Notes: generated by a model from the letters alone, not told the origin. Positions 49,530 through 61,188 are shown, counted from the stretch's first letter. The stretch: 64,000 nt of DNA from Methanobacterium sp. UBA410 (GCA_002498385.1 DAHH01000002.1:1-64000); one strand, 5' to 3'. A program made the numbers and translations.

Positions 49530-50471
49530 TTAAACCTTGTCCTCGTCCCATCGCTCAACAAAGCTGCAGGCCTTGCACAACCTGCCAGAGGCTGGTTCAC
49601 CACAGTTTTCACAGATACCAGTATGAGACTCCTCTGCAAACTCTTTTTTAAGGACCGGTTTCATCTTATCAAAGCCCCTGAGCGTTGAGTACATTATGGT
49701 AGGATGTTTTGCTGTAAGATCGTTTATAAAACTGCCAATTTCGGCTCTGAAAGACTCTCCTGCATATGGACAGCCTGCAAAATGCACTTCCAATCCTTTA
49801 GCCACAACATAAAGTCCTATTTCCTTTTCAGGTATCTCACGGAGGGGTTTTATCTTAACTGTGAATCTTTCATTTCTAGACTCAGATTTGGGGCCTATCC
49901 TTGTGAGGTTCTGGATGTTCCCCTCAAGATAGTTCATGAGTATGGACTCTGTTTCATCGTTGAGGTTATGGCCTGTGGCTATTTTGGTTGCCCCCTCTTC
50001 CTTGGCGACCCTGTTTAAAAACCACCTCCTGAAAACCCCGCAGTATGTGCAGGGATGTCTTGAATGGGGCTGGTCTGATGTTTTCTTCATCACATCGTCC
50101 AGTGTGAATCCAAAGTAATCCTTGAAGGACACGATCCTGTGTTTCACACCCAGTTTTTCGGTGTTGAGCTTTGCAATGCGCACACCATCCTCCCTGTACC
50201 CTGATATGCCTTCGTCTATGGTAACGGCAACGAGATCTATTACATGCCTCTCCTTCAGGGAGTTCAGGATCTCAAGGAGCATAACACTGTCCTTACCTCC
50301 AGAAAGTCCAAGAAGAACCTTATCTCCCTTTTCAACCAGCTTGTACTTGCGGATGTCGTGCAGAACCTTACTCTCTGTGGTTTCTATGAAACATTCCCTG
50401 CATAAAATCTGACCCGAGCTCTTCTTTTTGATTATGACATGCGGATTACCGCATTTACTGCATACGTTCAT
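49530..50471 (-). CDS. Ncs6/TtuA-family tRNA thiolation enzyme
   Basis: A 313-residue PP-loop ATPase of the TtuA/Ncs6 type (TIGR00269-like) that 2-thiolates tRNA uridines. An N-terminal zinc motif [21 protein letters not shown] (cysteines at 4, 7, 24, 27), the ATP loop [12 protein letters not shown] near 54, the catalytic cysteines in [11 protein letters not shown] near 139 and AGCPYAGES near 233, and a C-terminal zinc finger [16 protein letters not shown] near 290 match the family. Probably cotranscribed with the MoaD-like carrier. Confidence 0.88.
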   Translation of the reverse strand: MNVCSKCGNPHVIIKKKSSGQILCRECFIETTESKVLHDIRKYKLVEKGDKVLLGLSGGKDSVMLLEILNSLKERHVIDLVAVTIDEGISGYREDGVRIAKLNTEKLGVKHRIVSFKDYFGFTLDDVMKKTSDQPHSRHPCTYCGVFRRWFLNRVAKEEGATKIATGHNLNDETESILMNYLEGNIQNLTRIGPKSESRNERFTVKIKPLREIPEKEIGLYVVAKGLEVHFAGCPYAGESFRAEIGSFINDLTAKHPTIMYSTLRGFDKMKPVLKKEFAEESHTGICENCGEPASGRLCKACSFVERWDEDKV

Positions 50472-50812
50472 TTAATACTCCATTTAAATCTTTAAAACCG
50501 ATGTTTTAACTCATTTTAATTTTTAACTTATTTTAATTAAAAGATGCTAAACGCGGCTCTTAGCGTAAAATTTAAAAAAATCATCATATTTTAAGTTCAT
50601 TTTAAAGTTTTTTTCAGTTATTCCTACTCTAAAATCTCTCTAAAATTCCCTGTTCCAAAAATTTATTCCAGATTTCCTTGATGCACGTTGGCATCTGCAT
50701 GATCTTTCTGATTATAGATATGAAAATTGGAATATAAACTTTTACAGTACTTACTTCACCTGCAGGTAATGGTTTAAAATTCAACAAAAAAGATTATAAT
50801 ACCTTAAAAAGA
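50472..50812. other. Upstream region of the thiolation gene
   Basis: It contains an imperfect palindrome: GCTAA (near 50548) and TTAGC (near 50562) around ACGCGGCTC, the only GC-rich patch in the gap, possibly an operator or terminator. No gene was seen. Confidence 0.5.
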
Positions 50813-52417
50813 TTATAAAAACTTTTTAAAGAGTGGAAAATCTTGGACATAGTTTTTACCAAGTTTCATGGCAATTTCGGCTTTTTCAAGTTCGACTCCA
50901 AGGTAAGTGCCATGTTCCATTCTTGAAATCAATCCCCTCTTTATTATCTCATCGTAAACTTCCTTGGCAGTTTTTCCGGTCACTACAATCTGTGGTTTTG
51001 TCCTGAGGTAGTGCACTGCCTTTATATGGTCCTCCTCAACCATGATCTTGAAGCTTCCTGCAGGGTCCCGGACGAATTTTGGGTTGATCGAACCTTCAAA
51101 AACAGGAACGTCAATCCTCTCCTTTATAAGATTTCCCTTCCTTTTGTCTTTGAATACAAGAAGATTTATTCCGAGATCCTTGGGTATGGATCCCCTCTTT
51201 TTGGATAGAAACATCATTTTGGATGATACTGCAAGTTCCTTAACACTTCCAATGGTTTTACCACTTTCTTCAGGTGTGAAAAGTACGCTTGCCCCAAGTT
51301 CCATTGCTATACCTGAAAGCAGGGAATTAACTCCCACAGAATCTGTATCAAGGAGTTCTGTTACGTTTCCTATGCCGAAAAACAATGGTTCATGGTTTCG
51401 CTCCTTGAACCTGCGGCATGCAATTATGGAGTCCACGATGCTGCTGCTGTTTATTGGGTCGAGTACAAGGTCTGCTATCACATCTATTCCGTTGCATTTT
51501 TTTCTCAGTCTTTCAATTGATTCAACGCGTTCTTCAATGGTTTTGGGGACCCAACCCCTGCTGTAGTTTGTGGGCAGTATAACTGCAGGAACATGTTTCT
51601 CCTGAAGGAGGGGTAGAACTTCCCTGTAGTTGCCGTGATCAAGGCTCAAAACCATGTCAACACCAGCTTCCACAGCAGTCCTTATTTCAACAGGATTTAA
51701 GCTATCTATACTTACAGCAACGTCCAGATTTTCCTTTAAAAGCTTTACCATTCCGGGTATCTTTTCTGCAAGCGTTTCCCCCGCAACCATACCTATATCC
51801 ACCATGTTTGCTCCGGATTTTACGAAGTACTCTGCCCGCTTCAGAAGTTCTTCAGGGCTTAAAAGTGGTGCGTTTGCAATTTCTGCAAGAACCCTCATTG
51901 GAAAGTCCTCTCCAACTGGAAGATTTCCCACTAGAATATTTTCAGGTTTTTCAAGGAGTTTTTTTCTCATGGCAGTGTCTGCTTCAAAGTCTTCTATGAG
52001 TTTGAGGGCACGTTTTCGAAGTTCTTCCTCAATTAGTTTATCTGCAGGTGTTTTACTTGATAGTTCAAGTTTTTCAACCATTTCAAGAACTATTCTCAGG
52101 TCTGCAGCATCTTTCGGCCCCTTATATGTGGGTATACCAGTTTTTTCCTCTATAAAGCTCACATCTTTTCTTATAAGTCCGGGAGTCAGTATCATGTCCA
52201 TGGATTTGAGGTTGAAACCCCTTCCATGAATATTTTTCAGATCTTGGGCTCCCTGATCTTTTTCAAGATTTTCAAGTTCTCTAACTATTTTACTGGGAGT
52301 TAAAAATGCAGCTATGGGTATGTCTACCACGTGAACGTAAATATCATGTTCTGATTTTGTTGATTCTTTTTTTACGAGTTTGCTTGCCAGTTTCCCTGTT
52401 ACAATTAAGATCTTCAT
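50813..52417 (-). CDS. Dihydropteroate synthase-like protein
   Basis: About 534 residues. The central part (residues ~165-420) is a TIM barrel like dihydropteroate synthase: [13 protein letters not shown] near 210, [11 protein letters not shown] near 243, [11 protein letters not shown] near 262, [12 protein letters not shown] near 318. N- and C-terminal extensions ([10 protein letters not shown] and the end) set apart the methanogen family thought to work in tetrahydromethanopterin synthesis; direct proof for this step is limited. ATG at 52417 is preferred because AGGGG lies about 9 bases upstream; the ATG at 52423 is too close. Confidence 0.8.
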   Translation of the reverse strand: MKILIVTGKLASKLVKKESTKSEHDIYVHVVDIPIAAFLTPSKIVRELENLEKDQGAQDLKNIHGRGFNLKSMDMILTPGLIRKDVSFIEEKTGIPTYKGPKDAADLRIVLEMVEKLELSSKTPADKLIEEELRKRALKLIEDFEADTAMRKKLLEKPENILVGNLPVGEDFPMRVLAEIANAPLLSPEELLKRAEYFVKSGANMVDIGMVAGETLAEKIPGMVKLLKENLDVAVSIDSLNPVEIRTAVEAGVDMVLSLDHGNYREVLPLLQEKHVPAVILPTNYSRGWVPKTIEERVESIERLRKKCNGIDVIADLVLDPINSSSIVDSIIACRRFKERNHEPLFFGIGNVTELLDTDSVGVNSLLSGIAMELGASVLFTPEESGKTIGSVKELAVSSKMMFLSKKRGSIPKDLGINLLVFKDKRKGNLIKERIDVPVFEGSINPKFVRDPAGSFKIMVEEDHIKAVHYLRTKPQIVVTGKTAKEVYDEIIKRGLISRMEHGTYLGVELEKAEIAMKLGKNYVQDFPLFKKFL

Positions 52418-52520
52418 AACCATGCCCCTGTAACATGCAGAACAATAAAATTTTCATTGATCCTACTTTTACTCAATCACGTACTTTATAAGATCGTTGA
52501 CCAACATGTATATATATTAC

Positions 52521-52561
<41 letters not shown>

Positions 52562-53095
52562 ATGATTGAAGTTCGCTTTCATGGACGCGGCGGACAGGGA
52601 GCCGTAACAGCAGCTGAGATATTAGCAAAAGCAGCATTTGAAGATGGTAAACACTGTCAAGCATTCCCATTCTTTGGTGTTGAAAGAAGAGGCGCCCCTG
52701 TAATGGCGTTTACAAGAATAGACAACCAACCCATAAGGGGAAGGTATCAGGTTTACGAACCAAACTACGTGGTGGTACTGGATGACGGCCTACTTGAAGT
52801 TGTGGATGTTTTCTCCGGAATTCAGGATGGGGGAAAAATAATCATAAACACCACAAACGACTTGAAGATAGAAGAAGGTGTAAAGGTCCAAAAAATTGAT
52901 GCCACAGGTATATCCCTCGATGTTTTGGGTGTTCCAATTGTGAACACAGTTATGCTCGGTGCCTTTGCAGGTGTTACAGGTGAAGTTTCACTGGAGTCCC
53001 TGGTGAAGGTCATAAAGGAAACTTTCAAGGGATCCGTAGGTGAAAAAAACGCAAAAGCAGCTGAAATAGCATATAAAAAAGTAAAGGAAGAATAG
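52562..53095 (+). CDS. porC: Pyruvate synthase (ferredoxin oxidoreductase) subunit gamma
   Basis: About 177 residues, the gamma subunit. [20 protein letters not shown] at the start and [18 protein letters not shown] near 38 are diagnostic. The ATG at 52562 follows GGAGGTAAATAG. First gene of porCDABEF, which makes pyruvate from acetyl-CoA and CO2 with reduced ferredoxin. A gap of 112 bases separates it from porD, long enough for a second promoter. Confidence 0.94.
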   Translation: MIEVRFHGRGGQGAVTAAEILAKAAFEDGKHCQAFPFFGVERRGAPVMAFTRIDNQPIRGRYQVYEPNYVVVLDDGLLEVVDVFSGIQDGGKIIINTTNDLKIEEGVKVQKIDATGISLDVLGVPIVNTVMLGAFAGVTGEVSLESLVKVIKETFKGSVGEKNAKAAEIAYKKVKEE

Positions 53096-53207
53096 AATAA
53101 CAATTAATTTATAGAATAATTATTTAAACTGTTAATAATGGTTAATTAAACTGTAATAATGGATTTTAAGACTCATTTAGTAATTATCTGATATAAAAGG
53201 TGATTTT

Positions 53208-53450
53208 ATGGTATCGATAGGAGCAGCTGTTAAAGAACCTGGAAGTACCGTTAAAAATAAAACAGGCAGCTGGAGAACATTTAAACCAATTCTGGACAAG
53301 GAAAAATGTATAAAATGTGAAAACTGCATTCTTTTTTGTCCAGAAGGATGCATAAATAAAGAATACGACATAGACTACGACTTCTGTAAGGGCTGCGGCA
53401 TATGCGCTGAAGAATGCCCCGTAAAAGCTATAAAGATGGAGAGAGAGTAA
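53208..53450 (+). CDS. porD: Pyruvate synthase subunit delta (ferredoxin)
   Basis: An 80-residue 2x[4Fe-4S] ferredoxin subunit with [15 protein letters not shown] near residue 36 and [12 protein letters not shown] near 63. AAGGTGATTTT precedes the ATG. The porA ATG follows its stop codon directly. Confidence 0.94.
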   Translation: MVSIGAAVKEPGSTVKNKTGSWRTFKPILDKEKCIKCENCILFCPEGCINKEYDIDYDFCKGCGICAEECPVKAIKMERE

Positions 53451-54602
53451 ATGGTTCTTAAAGTGATTTCTGCAAATGAAGCAGTGGCAGAAGCTGTAAA
53501 ACTTGCAAAACCTAACGTTATTCCGGTTTATCCAATAACGCCACAGACAACCATCTCAGAGCACCTAGCAAAATTCGTTGCAGACGGAGATATAGATGCA
53601 GAATACATAAAAGTTGAATCAGAGCACAGTGCAATAAGTGCCTCTGTTGGTGCTTCAAGCGCCGGTGTGAGGGTCTTTACAGCAACATCATCACAGGGAC
53701 TGGCACTGATGCACGAGATACTTTTCGTTGCAGCAGGACTCAGAACGCCAATCGTACTTGCAGATGCAAACAGAGCACTATCTGCTCCATTAAGCATATG
53801 GAACGATCAGCAGGACTCAATAGCACAGAGAGATGCAGGATGGCTGCAAGTTTACGTGGAAAACGGTCAGGAAGCACTTGACTCCATACTGCTTGGCTAC
53901 AAAGTCTCAGAAAACAGCGATGTCCTGCTTCCAAGCATGGTGTGTCTCGATGGTTTCATACTCACACACACAGTTGACCCTGTGGACGTACCATCCCAGG
54001 GAGATGTTGACAAATTTTTACCTCCATACAAACCAGTAAACTTCCTGGACCCTGAAAACCCAGCATCAATAGGTTCATTCACAGATCCTGAGTACTACAT
54101 GGAAGCAAGGTACGCAATGCAGGAGGCAATGGAAAAATCCAAAAAGGTTATTGCCGAAGCCAACAAAGAATTTGCAGAGCTTTTCGGAAGGGAATACGGA
54201 TTTGTTGAAAAATACAAATGCGAAGATGCAGACACAATCCTTGTAGCCATGGGATCCATCTGCAGTACCATAAAAGAAGTTGTAGACGACCTGCGTGAGA
54301 CTGGCGAGAAGGTTGGACTCCTGCGTGTCAGGGTTTTCAGACCATTCCCAGAAGAGGAGATCTATGATGCACTGAAAGGTGCCTCAAAGGTTGGAGTAAT
54401 TGATAAAAACATCTCATTTGGAGTGGGAGGAGTTCTCTACAACAACATAAAGGCCAAAATGTGTGATATTGACTCTTACGGATTTATACTGGGACTTGGA
54501 GGACGTGACATAACGCCTTCAACCATAAAAGAGGTAGTTGAAAAAACCAAAAACCCAACAAAAGACGTACAGTGGATAGGACTCAAAGAGGAGGAACTTT
54601 AA
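53451..54602 (+). CDS. porA: Pyruvate synthase subunit alpha
   Basis: A 383-residue subunit with the pyrimidine-binding and core domains. [18 protein letters not shown] near residue 25, [17 protein letters not shown] near 55, and [20 protein letters not shown] near 77 are typical of PorA. It follows porD directly and abuts porB, so translation of D-A-B is coupled. Confidence 0.95.
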   Translation: MVLKVISANEAVAEAVKLAKPNVIPVYPITPQTTISEHLAKFVADGDIDAEYIKVESEHSAISASVGASSAGVRVFTATSSQGLALMHEILFVAAGLRTPIVLADANRALSAPLSIWNDQQDSIAQRDAGWLQVYVENGQEALDSILLGYKVSENSDVLLPSMVCLDGFILTHTVDPVDVPSQGDVDKFLPPYKPVNFLDPENPASIGSFTDPEYYMEARYAMQEAMEKSKKVIAEANKEFAELFGREYGFVEKYKCEDADTILVAMGSICSTIKEVVDDLRETGEKVGLLRVRVFRPFPEEEIYDALKGASKVGVIDKNISFGVGGVLYNNIKAKMCDIDSYGFILGLGGRDITPSTIKEVVEKTKNPTKDVQWIGLKEEEL

Positions 54603-55466
54603 ATGGAAATAAATGAAAAAGAATTTCTAGCACCTGGACACAGGGCATGCGCCGGATGCGGTGCCACCATAGGCGTCAGGCTTGCACTCAAGGTTCTGGG
54701 TGAGAACACCGTTGCAGTATCTGCAACAGGATGCTTAGAAGTTGTAACAACTCCCTATCCTGAAACTGCCTGGAGAATTCCATGGCTTCACGTTGCATTT
54801 GAAAACGCTGCAGCAGCTGCATCAGGGGTTGAAGCAGCCTTCAAAACCTTGGGAAAAGATGCTAATGTAGTTGTATTCGGTGGAGATGGTGGAACAGTTG
54901 ATATAGGACTTCAAGCATTATCTGGAGCCATGGAAAGGGGACACAACATAATCTACATCTGCTACGATAACGAGGCGTACATGAACACAGGTATACAGAG
55001 AAGCGGTGCAACACCCTACGGTGCATCAACAACAACCTCACCTGCGGGTAAACAGAGTTTCGGTGAGAACAAACCCAAAAAGAACATGCCAATGATAATG
55101 GCAGCTCATGGAATACCCTACGTTGCAACGGCATCAATAGCTTACCCTGAAGACTTCATGAAGAAGGTTAAAAAGGCCTCAGAAATTGATGGACCTGCGT
55201 ACATTCACCTTCACCAACCATGTACAACGGGTTGGGGTTACAAACCATCCAAAACCATAGAAATGGGAAGGTTGGCAGTTGAAACAGGCTCCTGGATACT
55301 TTATGAGATTGAGAATGGAGAATTTAGAGTTACCTACAGGCCGATACAGAGAAAACCAGTTAAAGTGTACCTTGAAGCTCAAAAAAGATTCAGACACCTT
55401 AAAGATGAAGAAAAAGAAAGGATTCAGAGCATTGTGGATTCAAACTGCGCTGAGCTTAAAGTATAA
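54603..55466 (+). CDS. porB: Pyruvate synthase subunit beta
   Basis: A 287-residue thiamine diphosphate-binding subunit. [18 protein letters not shown] near residue 10 gives two of the cluster cysteines, [14 protein letters not shown] near 40 another, and the ThDP motif [17 protein letters not shown] near 98 with [15 protein letters not shown] near 125. The length fits PorB. It starts right after the porA stop. Confidence 0.95.
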   Translation: MEINEKEFLAPGHRACAGCGATIGVRLALKVLGENTVAVSATGCLEVVTTPYPETAWRIPWLHVAFENAAAAASGVEAAFKTLGKDANVVVFGGDGGTVDIGLQALSGAMERGHNIIYICYDNEAYMNTGIQRSGATPYGASTTTSPAGKQSFGENKPKKNMPMIMAAHGIPYVATASIAYPEDFMKKVKKASEIDGPAYIHLHQPCTTGWGYKPSKTIEMGRLAVETGSWILYEIENGEFRVTYRPIQRKPVKVYLEAQKRFRHLKDEEKERIQSIVDSNCAELKV

Positions 55467-55474
55467 AAGGGGGC

Positions 55475-55984
55475 ATGACCTTGGAAAAGATACTGATTCA
55501 ACCAGATGTCTGTGACGGTTGCGGTGACTGTGAAGAAGCCTGCTCAAGGATTTACGGAACATCAAGGATCAGCGTAAGGGAGATAGATGGTTCACATTAT
55601 CCAATAGTCTGCCAGCAGTGCGAGGACGCTCCATGTAAAAGGATATGTCCCACAGATGCCATAAAAGAGGAAGTTTCCTCTGATAAGTGTATAGGCTGCG
55701 GACTCTGTATGATGGTTTGCCCCTTTGGAGCCATCACCATGCACGAGAGGAAGGCACACAAGTGCCATCAGTGCCCTGATAGGGACACGCCAGCCTGTGT
55801 AAAGGCATGCTCCAAAAGAGCCATTGCAAAGGTGGACATGGACTTCATGAAGCTTAATAAACAGAAAATGCACCTTCAAAGACTTGCGGGACTTGGTAAA
55901 AAATCGAAAAAATCCTCAGACCTTGTCAGTGTTCTGACGGCACATGGAAGAACCAAAAAGTTGCTGCGTAAGGAGGAGGCCTGA
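55475..55984 (+). CDS. porE: PorE ferredoxin-type protein
   Basis: A 169-residue iron-sulfur protein with four cysteine clusters: [12 protein letters not shown] near 13, [14 protein letters not shown] near 48, [12 protein letters not shown] near 73 and [17 protein letters not shown] near 95, as in HycB-like electron carriers. In Methanococcus, PorE/PorF deliver electrons to pyruvate synthase. GGGGGC precedes the ATG; it lies 8 bases after porB. Confidence 0.88.
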   Translation: MTLEKILIQPDVCDGCGDCEEACSRIYGTSRISVREIDGSHYPIVCQQCEDAPCKRICPTDAIKEEVSSDKCIGCGLCMMVCPFGAITMHERKAHKCHQCPDRDTPACVKACSKRAIAKVDMDFMKLNKQKMHLQRLAGLGKKSKKSSDLVSVLTAHGRTKKLLRKEEA

Positions 55985-55986
55985 AC

Positions 55987-56415
55987 ATGAAAGAACTTGT
56001 TTCAAGACCAGAACTCTGCGAGGAATGCTCAAGATGCGAGAGGATCTGCCCTCAAAACGCAATAAGAGTTATAGACGGTGTTCCAGTTCACTGCCTTCAC
56101 TGTGCAAAGGACAGGGCACCATGCCTGAACATCTGCCCGGAAGGAGCCATAGTAGAGGTTGACGGTGCAATACTGATAAAAGAAGATAAGTGTATAGGCT
56201 GCGGACTATGCAGGGATGCCTGCCCAATTGCAGCAATCCATATTGATGAATCAGGAATTGCCAGAAAATGCAACCTCTGTGTAGACAAGGAAAAACCAAT
56301 GTGCGTTGTGGCCTGCCCAACAGGAGCCCTTGAAGATTCAACAGACTTCCTGGTTGAGAAGAGGGAAAGGGTTGCCAAGGAACTTGGAAGGCTTAAGACC
56401 ATCATGAAGTACTAG
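55987..56415 (+). CDS. porF: PorF ferredoxin-type protein
   Basis: A 142-residue relative of PorE with the same four-cluster layout: [12 protein letters not shown] near 10, [16 protein letters not shown] near 36, [12 protein letters not shown] near 68 and [17 protein letters not shown] near 91. It starts 2 bases after porE. Last gene of the operon, followed by T-runs. Confidence 0.88.
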   Translation: MKELVSRPELCEECSRCERICPQNAIRVIDGVPVHCLHCAKDRAPCLNICPEGAIVEVDGAILIKEDKCIGCGLCRDACPIAAIHIDESGIARKCNLCVDKEKPMCVVACPTGALEDSTDFLVEKRERVAKELGRLKTIMKY

Positions 56416-56509
56416 ATTTTTTAATTTTTTTCTTCTTTTTGGGTTTTAATTTTTTGTTGACATCTAAAATTCGTTTATTAAGACTAATTCTTCTTTCTGG
56501 ATTAAGTTA

Positions 56510-57014
56510 ATGAAAATTCCACCAACATCTCCATCAGTTGCACTGGAAAAAAGTTAAAGATGCCATTCATCCCCTCAGAGAAACAGGGAAGAAAATTCAA
56601 GAGGAAGTCATAAAATAAAATATACACTGTTTCGGAGGGAAATCCATATTACTTACAGGTTATAGCTCATAACTGTTTTGAAGAATCTGTTGCTAATAAA
56701 ATCATCATCCTAGAATTTGAAAAGGCATTTCCCACAGCTTTAAGTTTTTTAGCACAAAGAGATTAAGGTACGTATGAAAATGCTGCAAATGAAGAAAAAA
56801 AGATACTTAAAATACTTGTAAAAAGTAATTCTGAGGCTTTAACATATAAACAAACGCTTTAACATATAAACAAATAAAGGAAAACCCAAATATCAAATCA
56901 GAACCTTCTAAAGCACTGAAAAATATGGGTTGGGAAGAATCTCATCTTAAGAATCAAGGGGAAAATACAGAATTAAGGATAAGATGTTTAGAGAATACCT
57001 CAGAACAACCCTAA
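56510..57014 (+). pseudogene. Remnant of an archaeal AAA-type ATPase, C-terminal part
   Basis: Joined across three frame changes or stops, the DNA reads KIPPTSPSVALEK, VKDAIHPLRETGKKIQEEVI, TVSEGNPYYLQVIAHNCFEE, a helix FEKAFPTALSFLAQRD, then YENAANEEKKILKILVKSNS, ALTYKQIKENPNIKSEPSKA and LKNMGWEES to a stop. 'SEGNPYYLQVIAHNCFEE' followed by a winged-helix-like end is the usual layout at the C-terminus of archaeal ORC/MalT-type ATPases. A 20-bp tandem duplication at 56836-56875 breaks the frame. The N-terminal P-loop half is missing. Confidence 0.6.
56836..56875. repeat. 20-bp tandem duplication inside the ATPase remnant
   Basis: GCTTTAACATATAAACAAAC (56836-56855) is repeated with one change at 56856-56875. 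Removing one copy restores the reading frame, so this event is one of the inactivating mutations. Confidence 0.85.
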
Positions 57015-57325
57015 ATTTTTAATTGGATTATTGGTGGATAATGATTTATTACACCTTTAATATGTTTAAAATAAGGTTTAATAAATAAAAATAAGGTTTA
57101 ATAAAATATTATTTGTAATCTGTTTTGTTTTCAGTTTCTTAAGTACTGTTTTAATTTTCAACTGTTTCATCTTATTTTTTGATATCTTATTTAAAGAATG
57201 AAAGAAACGGTAAAAACAGTACAAAGAAAAAAAAGTAAGGTTTAATATTCTTTAATTTTAATAAAAAATAGTTTAAAGAGGGAATTTAATCCTCACTTTA
57301 AAATTAATTAACTTTCTATCAAATC

Positions 57326-59470
57326 TCACTTGGCTGATTCTAGACTCACTGATCCCTTGGATGTCTGAGACACATTTTCAGTTTTTTTTTCTTCCTTTAA
57401 CATGAGCCTCATGTCAACGGCCAGTGCTCCTGCTCCTTCCTCGAAGACCATGAGCGGGTTGATCTCGAACTCGTTGATCTCTGGGAAGTCTGTGACGAGC
57501 TGTGAAATTCTCAGGATTATATCTGCAATGGCTTTGACATCGTTTGCCTTATCTCCCCTGGCTCCCTCAAGAAGCTCGTGGGTTTTGATTCCCTTTATCA
57601 TATCTTTGGCTTCAATCTCGTTTACAGGTGCGATTGCGAATTTAACGTCTTTTAGTACCTCCACATATATACCGCCCAGTCCGAACATGAGCATTGGACC
57701 GAAGGTGGGGTCCCGCACCATACCTATGATCACTTCTTTACCATCTGATAACATTTTCTGGAGCTGAACACCCTCAATTTTTGCTTCAGGTTCCCTTTTG
57801 GGTATGTTTTCCATCATATCTTCATAGGCTGCTTTGACATCATCTGCATTTTCCAGGTTGAGTTTGATTCCTCCAACATCAGATTTGTGCGAGATCTGTG
57901 GGGAGACTATCTTCATAACAAGGGGGTATCCGATTTCTTCTGCAGATTTCACAGTCTCTTCAAGGGTTTTGGTGATTGCGGTGCCTACAGTTGGAATTCC
58001 ATAGGCCTTGAGTATGTCGAAGGATTCAAGACCAAGGGTGTGGATGTCGTTTTTCTTTGCATCCTCAATTATGCGTTTAACAGTGCCCTTATCCACATCG
58101 AATTCAGGGGGTTTTGGATACTCCTGATCCTTGATGATGCTGTAATCGTAAAGCTTTTTCATGCTTTTCACAGCCCTTTTAGGGTACAGGTAGTTGGGGA
58201 TCTGTTTGAGTGCGAGAAGCTTTTCGGCACCTTCAAAGCGGGTTCCTCCAAAGAAACTGCATAATATTGGCTTTTTAGATTCAGCTGCTCGTTCAATTGC
58301 AACCTTGGCAATTCCTTCAGGATCTGTAACGGATTGGGGTGTTACAAGGTAGATCACTCCGTCAACGTTCGGATCCTCTAAAACTGTGTCGAGTGCAAAT
58401 GCGTACCTCTCTGGACTTGCATCACCAAGTACATCAACGGGGTTTTTGGAGCTTGCAGTTTTAGGTAATCCCTCTTTTAATTTTTCCCGGGTTTCGCAGG
58501 TGAGTTGGGCCATCTCAAGCCCAGTTTTTATTGCAACATCAGTGGTCATAATGGCAGGGCCGCCTGCATTTGTGATTATGGCTATTTTGTTTCCCTTTGG
58601 GAGTGGGGACAGTGCCATGGCACTGCCGTAGTCCATCATTTCGTCGAGGGAGTTTACACGTATGACTCCACTCTGGGAGAATGCTGCTTCATATGCAGAG
58701 TCAGAACCGGCAATTGTACCTGTGTGGGAAGAAACTGCTTCTGATCCCTTGGAAGTTCTTCCAGATTTTATAACTAAAACTGGTTTTTTCTTGGAAGCTC
58801 TTCTGCTGGCCTCTATAAAGCCGGGACCATCCACAATACCCTCGAGGTATGCAATTATAACCTCTGTATTTTTATCCTCCATGAAATCTGTTATACAATC
58901 GTTTTCATTAACCACGGCTTTGTTTCCAAGACTGACAATTCTAGAGAATCCTATGTTCTTTTTATCAGCATAGTCGAGAATAGCTGCCATTATGGCTCCT
59001 GATTGTGTCATGAAGGATATTTTACCTTTATGGGCGATATCAGAAGAGAAAGATGCATTCATATTGTTGTAAGTGTCCATTACGCCCAGGCAGTTGGGTC
59101 CCACAAGTTTGATGTCATATTTTTTGCATATTTCCACCAGCTGATTCTCAAGTTCGGGTCCTTCCCCCTCAATCTCTTTAAATCCAGCTGAAATTACAAC
59201 GATGTTTTTTATTCCAGTTTCGCCACATTCTTCAACTGTTGCTGGGATTAGATGGGCTGGTATGACTATAACTGCAAGATCCACATGGCCATATTCCTTT
59301 ATTGAGGTGTAAGCAGGGACTCCTAGTATTTTACCACCTTTTGGGTTAATAGGGATGATCTCTCCTTCATAATACTTTAAGAGCGATTTCATAACATCAT
59401 ACCCGATCTTACCCTTTGTATGTGATGCACCTATTACTGCAACCGATTTTGCATTGAACATATCAAGCAT
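57326..59470 (-). CDS. Acyl-CoA synthetase (ADP-forming), fused alpha-beta
   Basis: About 714 residues. The N-terminal half has a CoA-binding domain ([19 protein letters not shown] near residue 8) and succinyl-CoA-ligase-like domains with the phosphohistidine in [19 protein letters not shown] near 250. The C-terminal third is ATP-grasp ([21 protein letters not shown] near 515, cited in part). This is the single-chain ACD type interconverting acetate or other acids, ATP and CoA with acyl-CoA and ADP. The exact acid is unknown. ATG at 59470 has GGTGAT 4 bases upstream. Confidence 0.85.
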   Translation of the reverse strand: MLDMFNAKSVAVIGASHTKGKIGYDVMKSLLKYYEGEIIPINPKGGKILGVPAYTSIKEYGHVDLAVIVIPAHLIPATVEECGETGIKNIVVISAGFKEIEGEGPELENQLVEICKKYDIKLVGPNCLGVMDTYNNMNASFSSDIAHKGKISFMTQSGAIMAAILDYADKKNIGFSRIVSLGNKAVVNENDCITDFMEDKNTEVIIAYLEGIVDGPGFIEASRRASKKKPVLVIKSGRTSKGSEAVSSHTGTIAGSDSAYEAAFSQSGVIRVNSLDEMMDYGSAMALSPLPKGNKIAIITNAGGPAIMTTDVAIKTGLEMAQLTCETREKLKEGLPKTASSKNPVDVLGDASPERYAFALDTVLEDPNVDGVIYLVTPQSVTDPEGIAKVAIERAAESKKPILCSFFGGTRFEGAEKLLALKQIPNYLYPKRAVKSMKKLYDYSIIKDQEYPKPPEFDVDKGTVKRIIEDAKKNDIHTLGLESFDILKAYGIPTVGTAITKTLEETVKSAEEIGYPLVMKIVSPQISHKSDVGGIKLNLENADDVKAAYEDMMENIPKREPEAKIEGVQLQKMLSDGKEVIIGMVRDPTFGPMLMFGLGGIYVEVLKDVKFAIAPVNEIEAKDMIKGIKTHELLEGARGDKANDVKAIADIILRISQLVTDFPEINEFEINPLMVFEEGAGALAVDMRLMLKEEKKTENVSQTSKGSVSLESAK

Positions 59471-60177
59471 GTCTATCACCTATTTAGATTTTTGAGATTA
59501 ATACAAAAATTAGTGTGAATAATATTTATCATGTTTATTCATTATATTTACATATGTACGTATTAGTTATAAAACAAGTAGTAAATAAACTTTTGCTTAA
59601 TCTAATCCACTCTACACCCATGTTTATGAATGTAATCATATATATAATAACTTTTTTACAGATCCTAAACCAATGTTTTTGATCTCATTTTAGTTTAGAT
59701 CTTTTATTTTTCAGGTAATATTCTTTCTTACCATTTATAATCTCTGGGATTGCGTTACAAATTCTTTTGAATATGTTACAAATTAATTAAAAGGAATTAA
59801 CTACACTTACGTATTGTTAAAATCTCATTTATTGAAATTTGGGGAGTACAAAAATGTTTATACAGTTCCAGCATTTTCATGGAAACTACATGTCATAGAC
59901 CAGATATCCTAGACTAAATATCATAAATATTAAGGTTTGGAACTTCGTTATATTAGCCTATAACGAAGTTTTACAATACTGCAGGTGGGCAAACTTATCA
60001 AAAGATGAAGAGTTTCCAAAATAGTTCTAAAGGATCAACAAAATGAGGATTAGTTCTAAGTTAAGGATCAATAAAAAATGAGGATTGCCTGCAAGAAAAC
60101 TTTAAAGCTTTCAGTTTTAGAATACCTTTAGGTTTTCTCATTCTTCTATGAAACTTAAATGATCTACGAGAATTAAA
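59471..60177. other. Intergenic region with a dif-like palindrome
   Basis: AT-rich DNA upstream of the synthetase gene. It holds the 12-6-12 palindrome at 59941-59970 and a partial direct repeat AGGATCAA(C/T)AAAA...ATGAGGATT (near 60031-60085). No gene with an RBS was found. Confidence 0.6.
59941..59970. other. Candidate Xer/dif-type recombination site
   Basis: Arms AACTTCGTTATA (59941-59952) and TATAACGAAGTT (59959-59970) are perfectly complementary over 12 bp around the 6-base spacer TTAGCC. This is the geometry of tyrosine-recombinase core sites (11-12 bp arms, 6-bp centre). It lacks a T-run, arguing against a terminator. tRNA-Lys lies 208 bases away. No recombinase gene is in the window, so the call is by architecture only; a transcription-factor operator is an alternative. 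Confidence 0.4.
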
Positions 60178-60251
60178 CGGGCCGAGAGGGATTTGAACCC
60201 TCGATCACGAGATTAAGAGTCTCGCGCATTGCCAGACTGTGCTACCGGCCC
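60178..60251 (-). tRNA. tRNA-Lys (CUU)
   Basis: On the minus strand the acceptor stem GGGCCGG pairs with TCGGCCC, the anticodon stem CGAGA/TCTCG encloses loop CTCTTAA with anticodon CTT, and the T-arm is GAGGG-TTCAAAT-CCCTC. The discriminator base is G, usual for archaeal tRNA-Lys. CCA is not encoded. No intron. Confidence 0.95.
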
Positions 60252-61188
60252 ATGTGCATCTGATTTCAGCTCGGTTAGGAAGTTAGAAAAAAGTCTTCTT
60301 TAGTTGACCTGCTGAAACTTATCTAAAATGTAAGATCTATTTAGAATAGGATCCTAAAAAATCTTAGACCACCCATGAAAAATGGGCACAAAGTTACTTT
60401 GGTATCTTCTCCTTTAAAAGCTTTTTGCTTGAACATCTATTTATCAGTGCAGAAACAATTTTTTGTATTCCTTTTTCAACTTTAAATATTAATTTGTCTG
60501 GTTTGATTGAGCATAATCCACATTAATAAGGTCAGGAGCTAAAACTTGAGAAAACATGAAATTTAAAAGAAGCAATTTTTTTGAGGGATAAACTTCTTTT
60601 ATCTTAATTAAGGGGCTTTAGCCCCATACATACAACTTTAAAACATGCTGTTTGAACTTAAATTTTAATTTGAGCCTAATTTATTAATTGGGCCTAAAAT
60701 CTGGAAAAAATATTTCCCTTTTGCAGACCAAGTTTAATATGGTTTTTCGCAAAATAATTTGCTTGGACTTTTTCGGGCTGGAAAACTTCAAAGAAACGTG
60801 TTATTTACCTATTTATTTCCAGACCTGGAAAAGTCTTACCTCCCTCAAAAAAATAGGTGTTTAAAGATTTTAAATGGAGAAGGTTTCAAGCAACCTACCT
60901 CTTTTTGCAGATAATCACTACGTGGTAAAATTTTTTTGATACGTAATGGGTAAAAAAACAGCAAAACCTCAGTATTTCAACAGCTAGATGTATATCTAAA
61001 CCTTCCACTTTGCCATAATTTTGTGTTTTTTAAATTGTGTTTTTTTAAAATGTTACTAATTTTTGTTCAATAATGGTACTCTGGATCTGAGTTTTTTTTA
61101 TGTGGATTTATTTCTAACTTACTGTTACACTTTGTTACATTTACCAGGTAAAAAAGATCTAAGTAGGACGAAAAGTGACAATCTTTAA
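60252..61188. other. Intergenic region between tRNA-Lys and the adhesin-like gene
   Basis: About 940 bases with no gene. It contains a GC hairpin GGGGC-TTTA-GCCCC (60612-60625) and a weaker AGGTT/AACCT hairpin near 60880-60896. The minus-strand ORF at 61067-61264 is a shadow. Confidence 0.55.
60612..60625. terminator. Small GC-rich hairpin
   Basis: GGGGC and GCCCC separated by TTTA form a 5-bp stem, with no clear T-run on either side. It may be a terminator for unseen upstream transcription or a structural remnant. Confidence 0.3.

Larger units (their letters stand above)
56416..57325. other. Intergenic region with a gene remnant
   Basis: This stretch begins with T-rich por terminator DNA (56416-56460), then carries the ATPase remnant at 56510-57014, then AT-rich DNA with a repeated AAAATAAGGTTTAATAAA near 57065-57105. 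No intact gene is present. Confidence 0.7.

Noticed and set aside
59941..59970. Reading the palindrome as a transcription terminator
   Set aside because: No T-run follows on either strand, and it is about 470 bases from the nearest gene start and not placed after a gene end.
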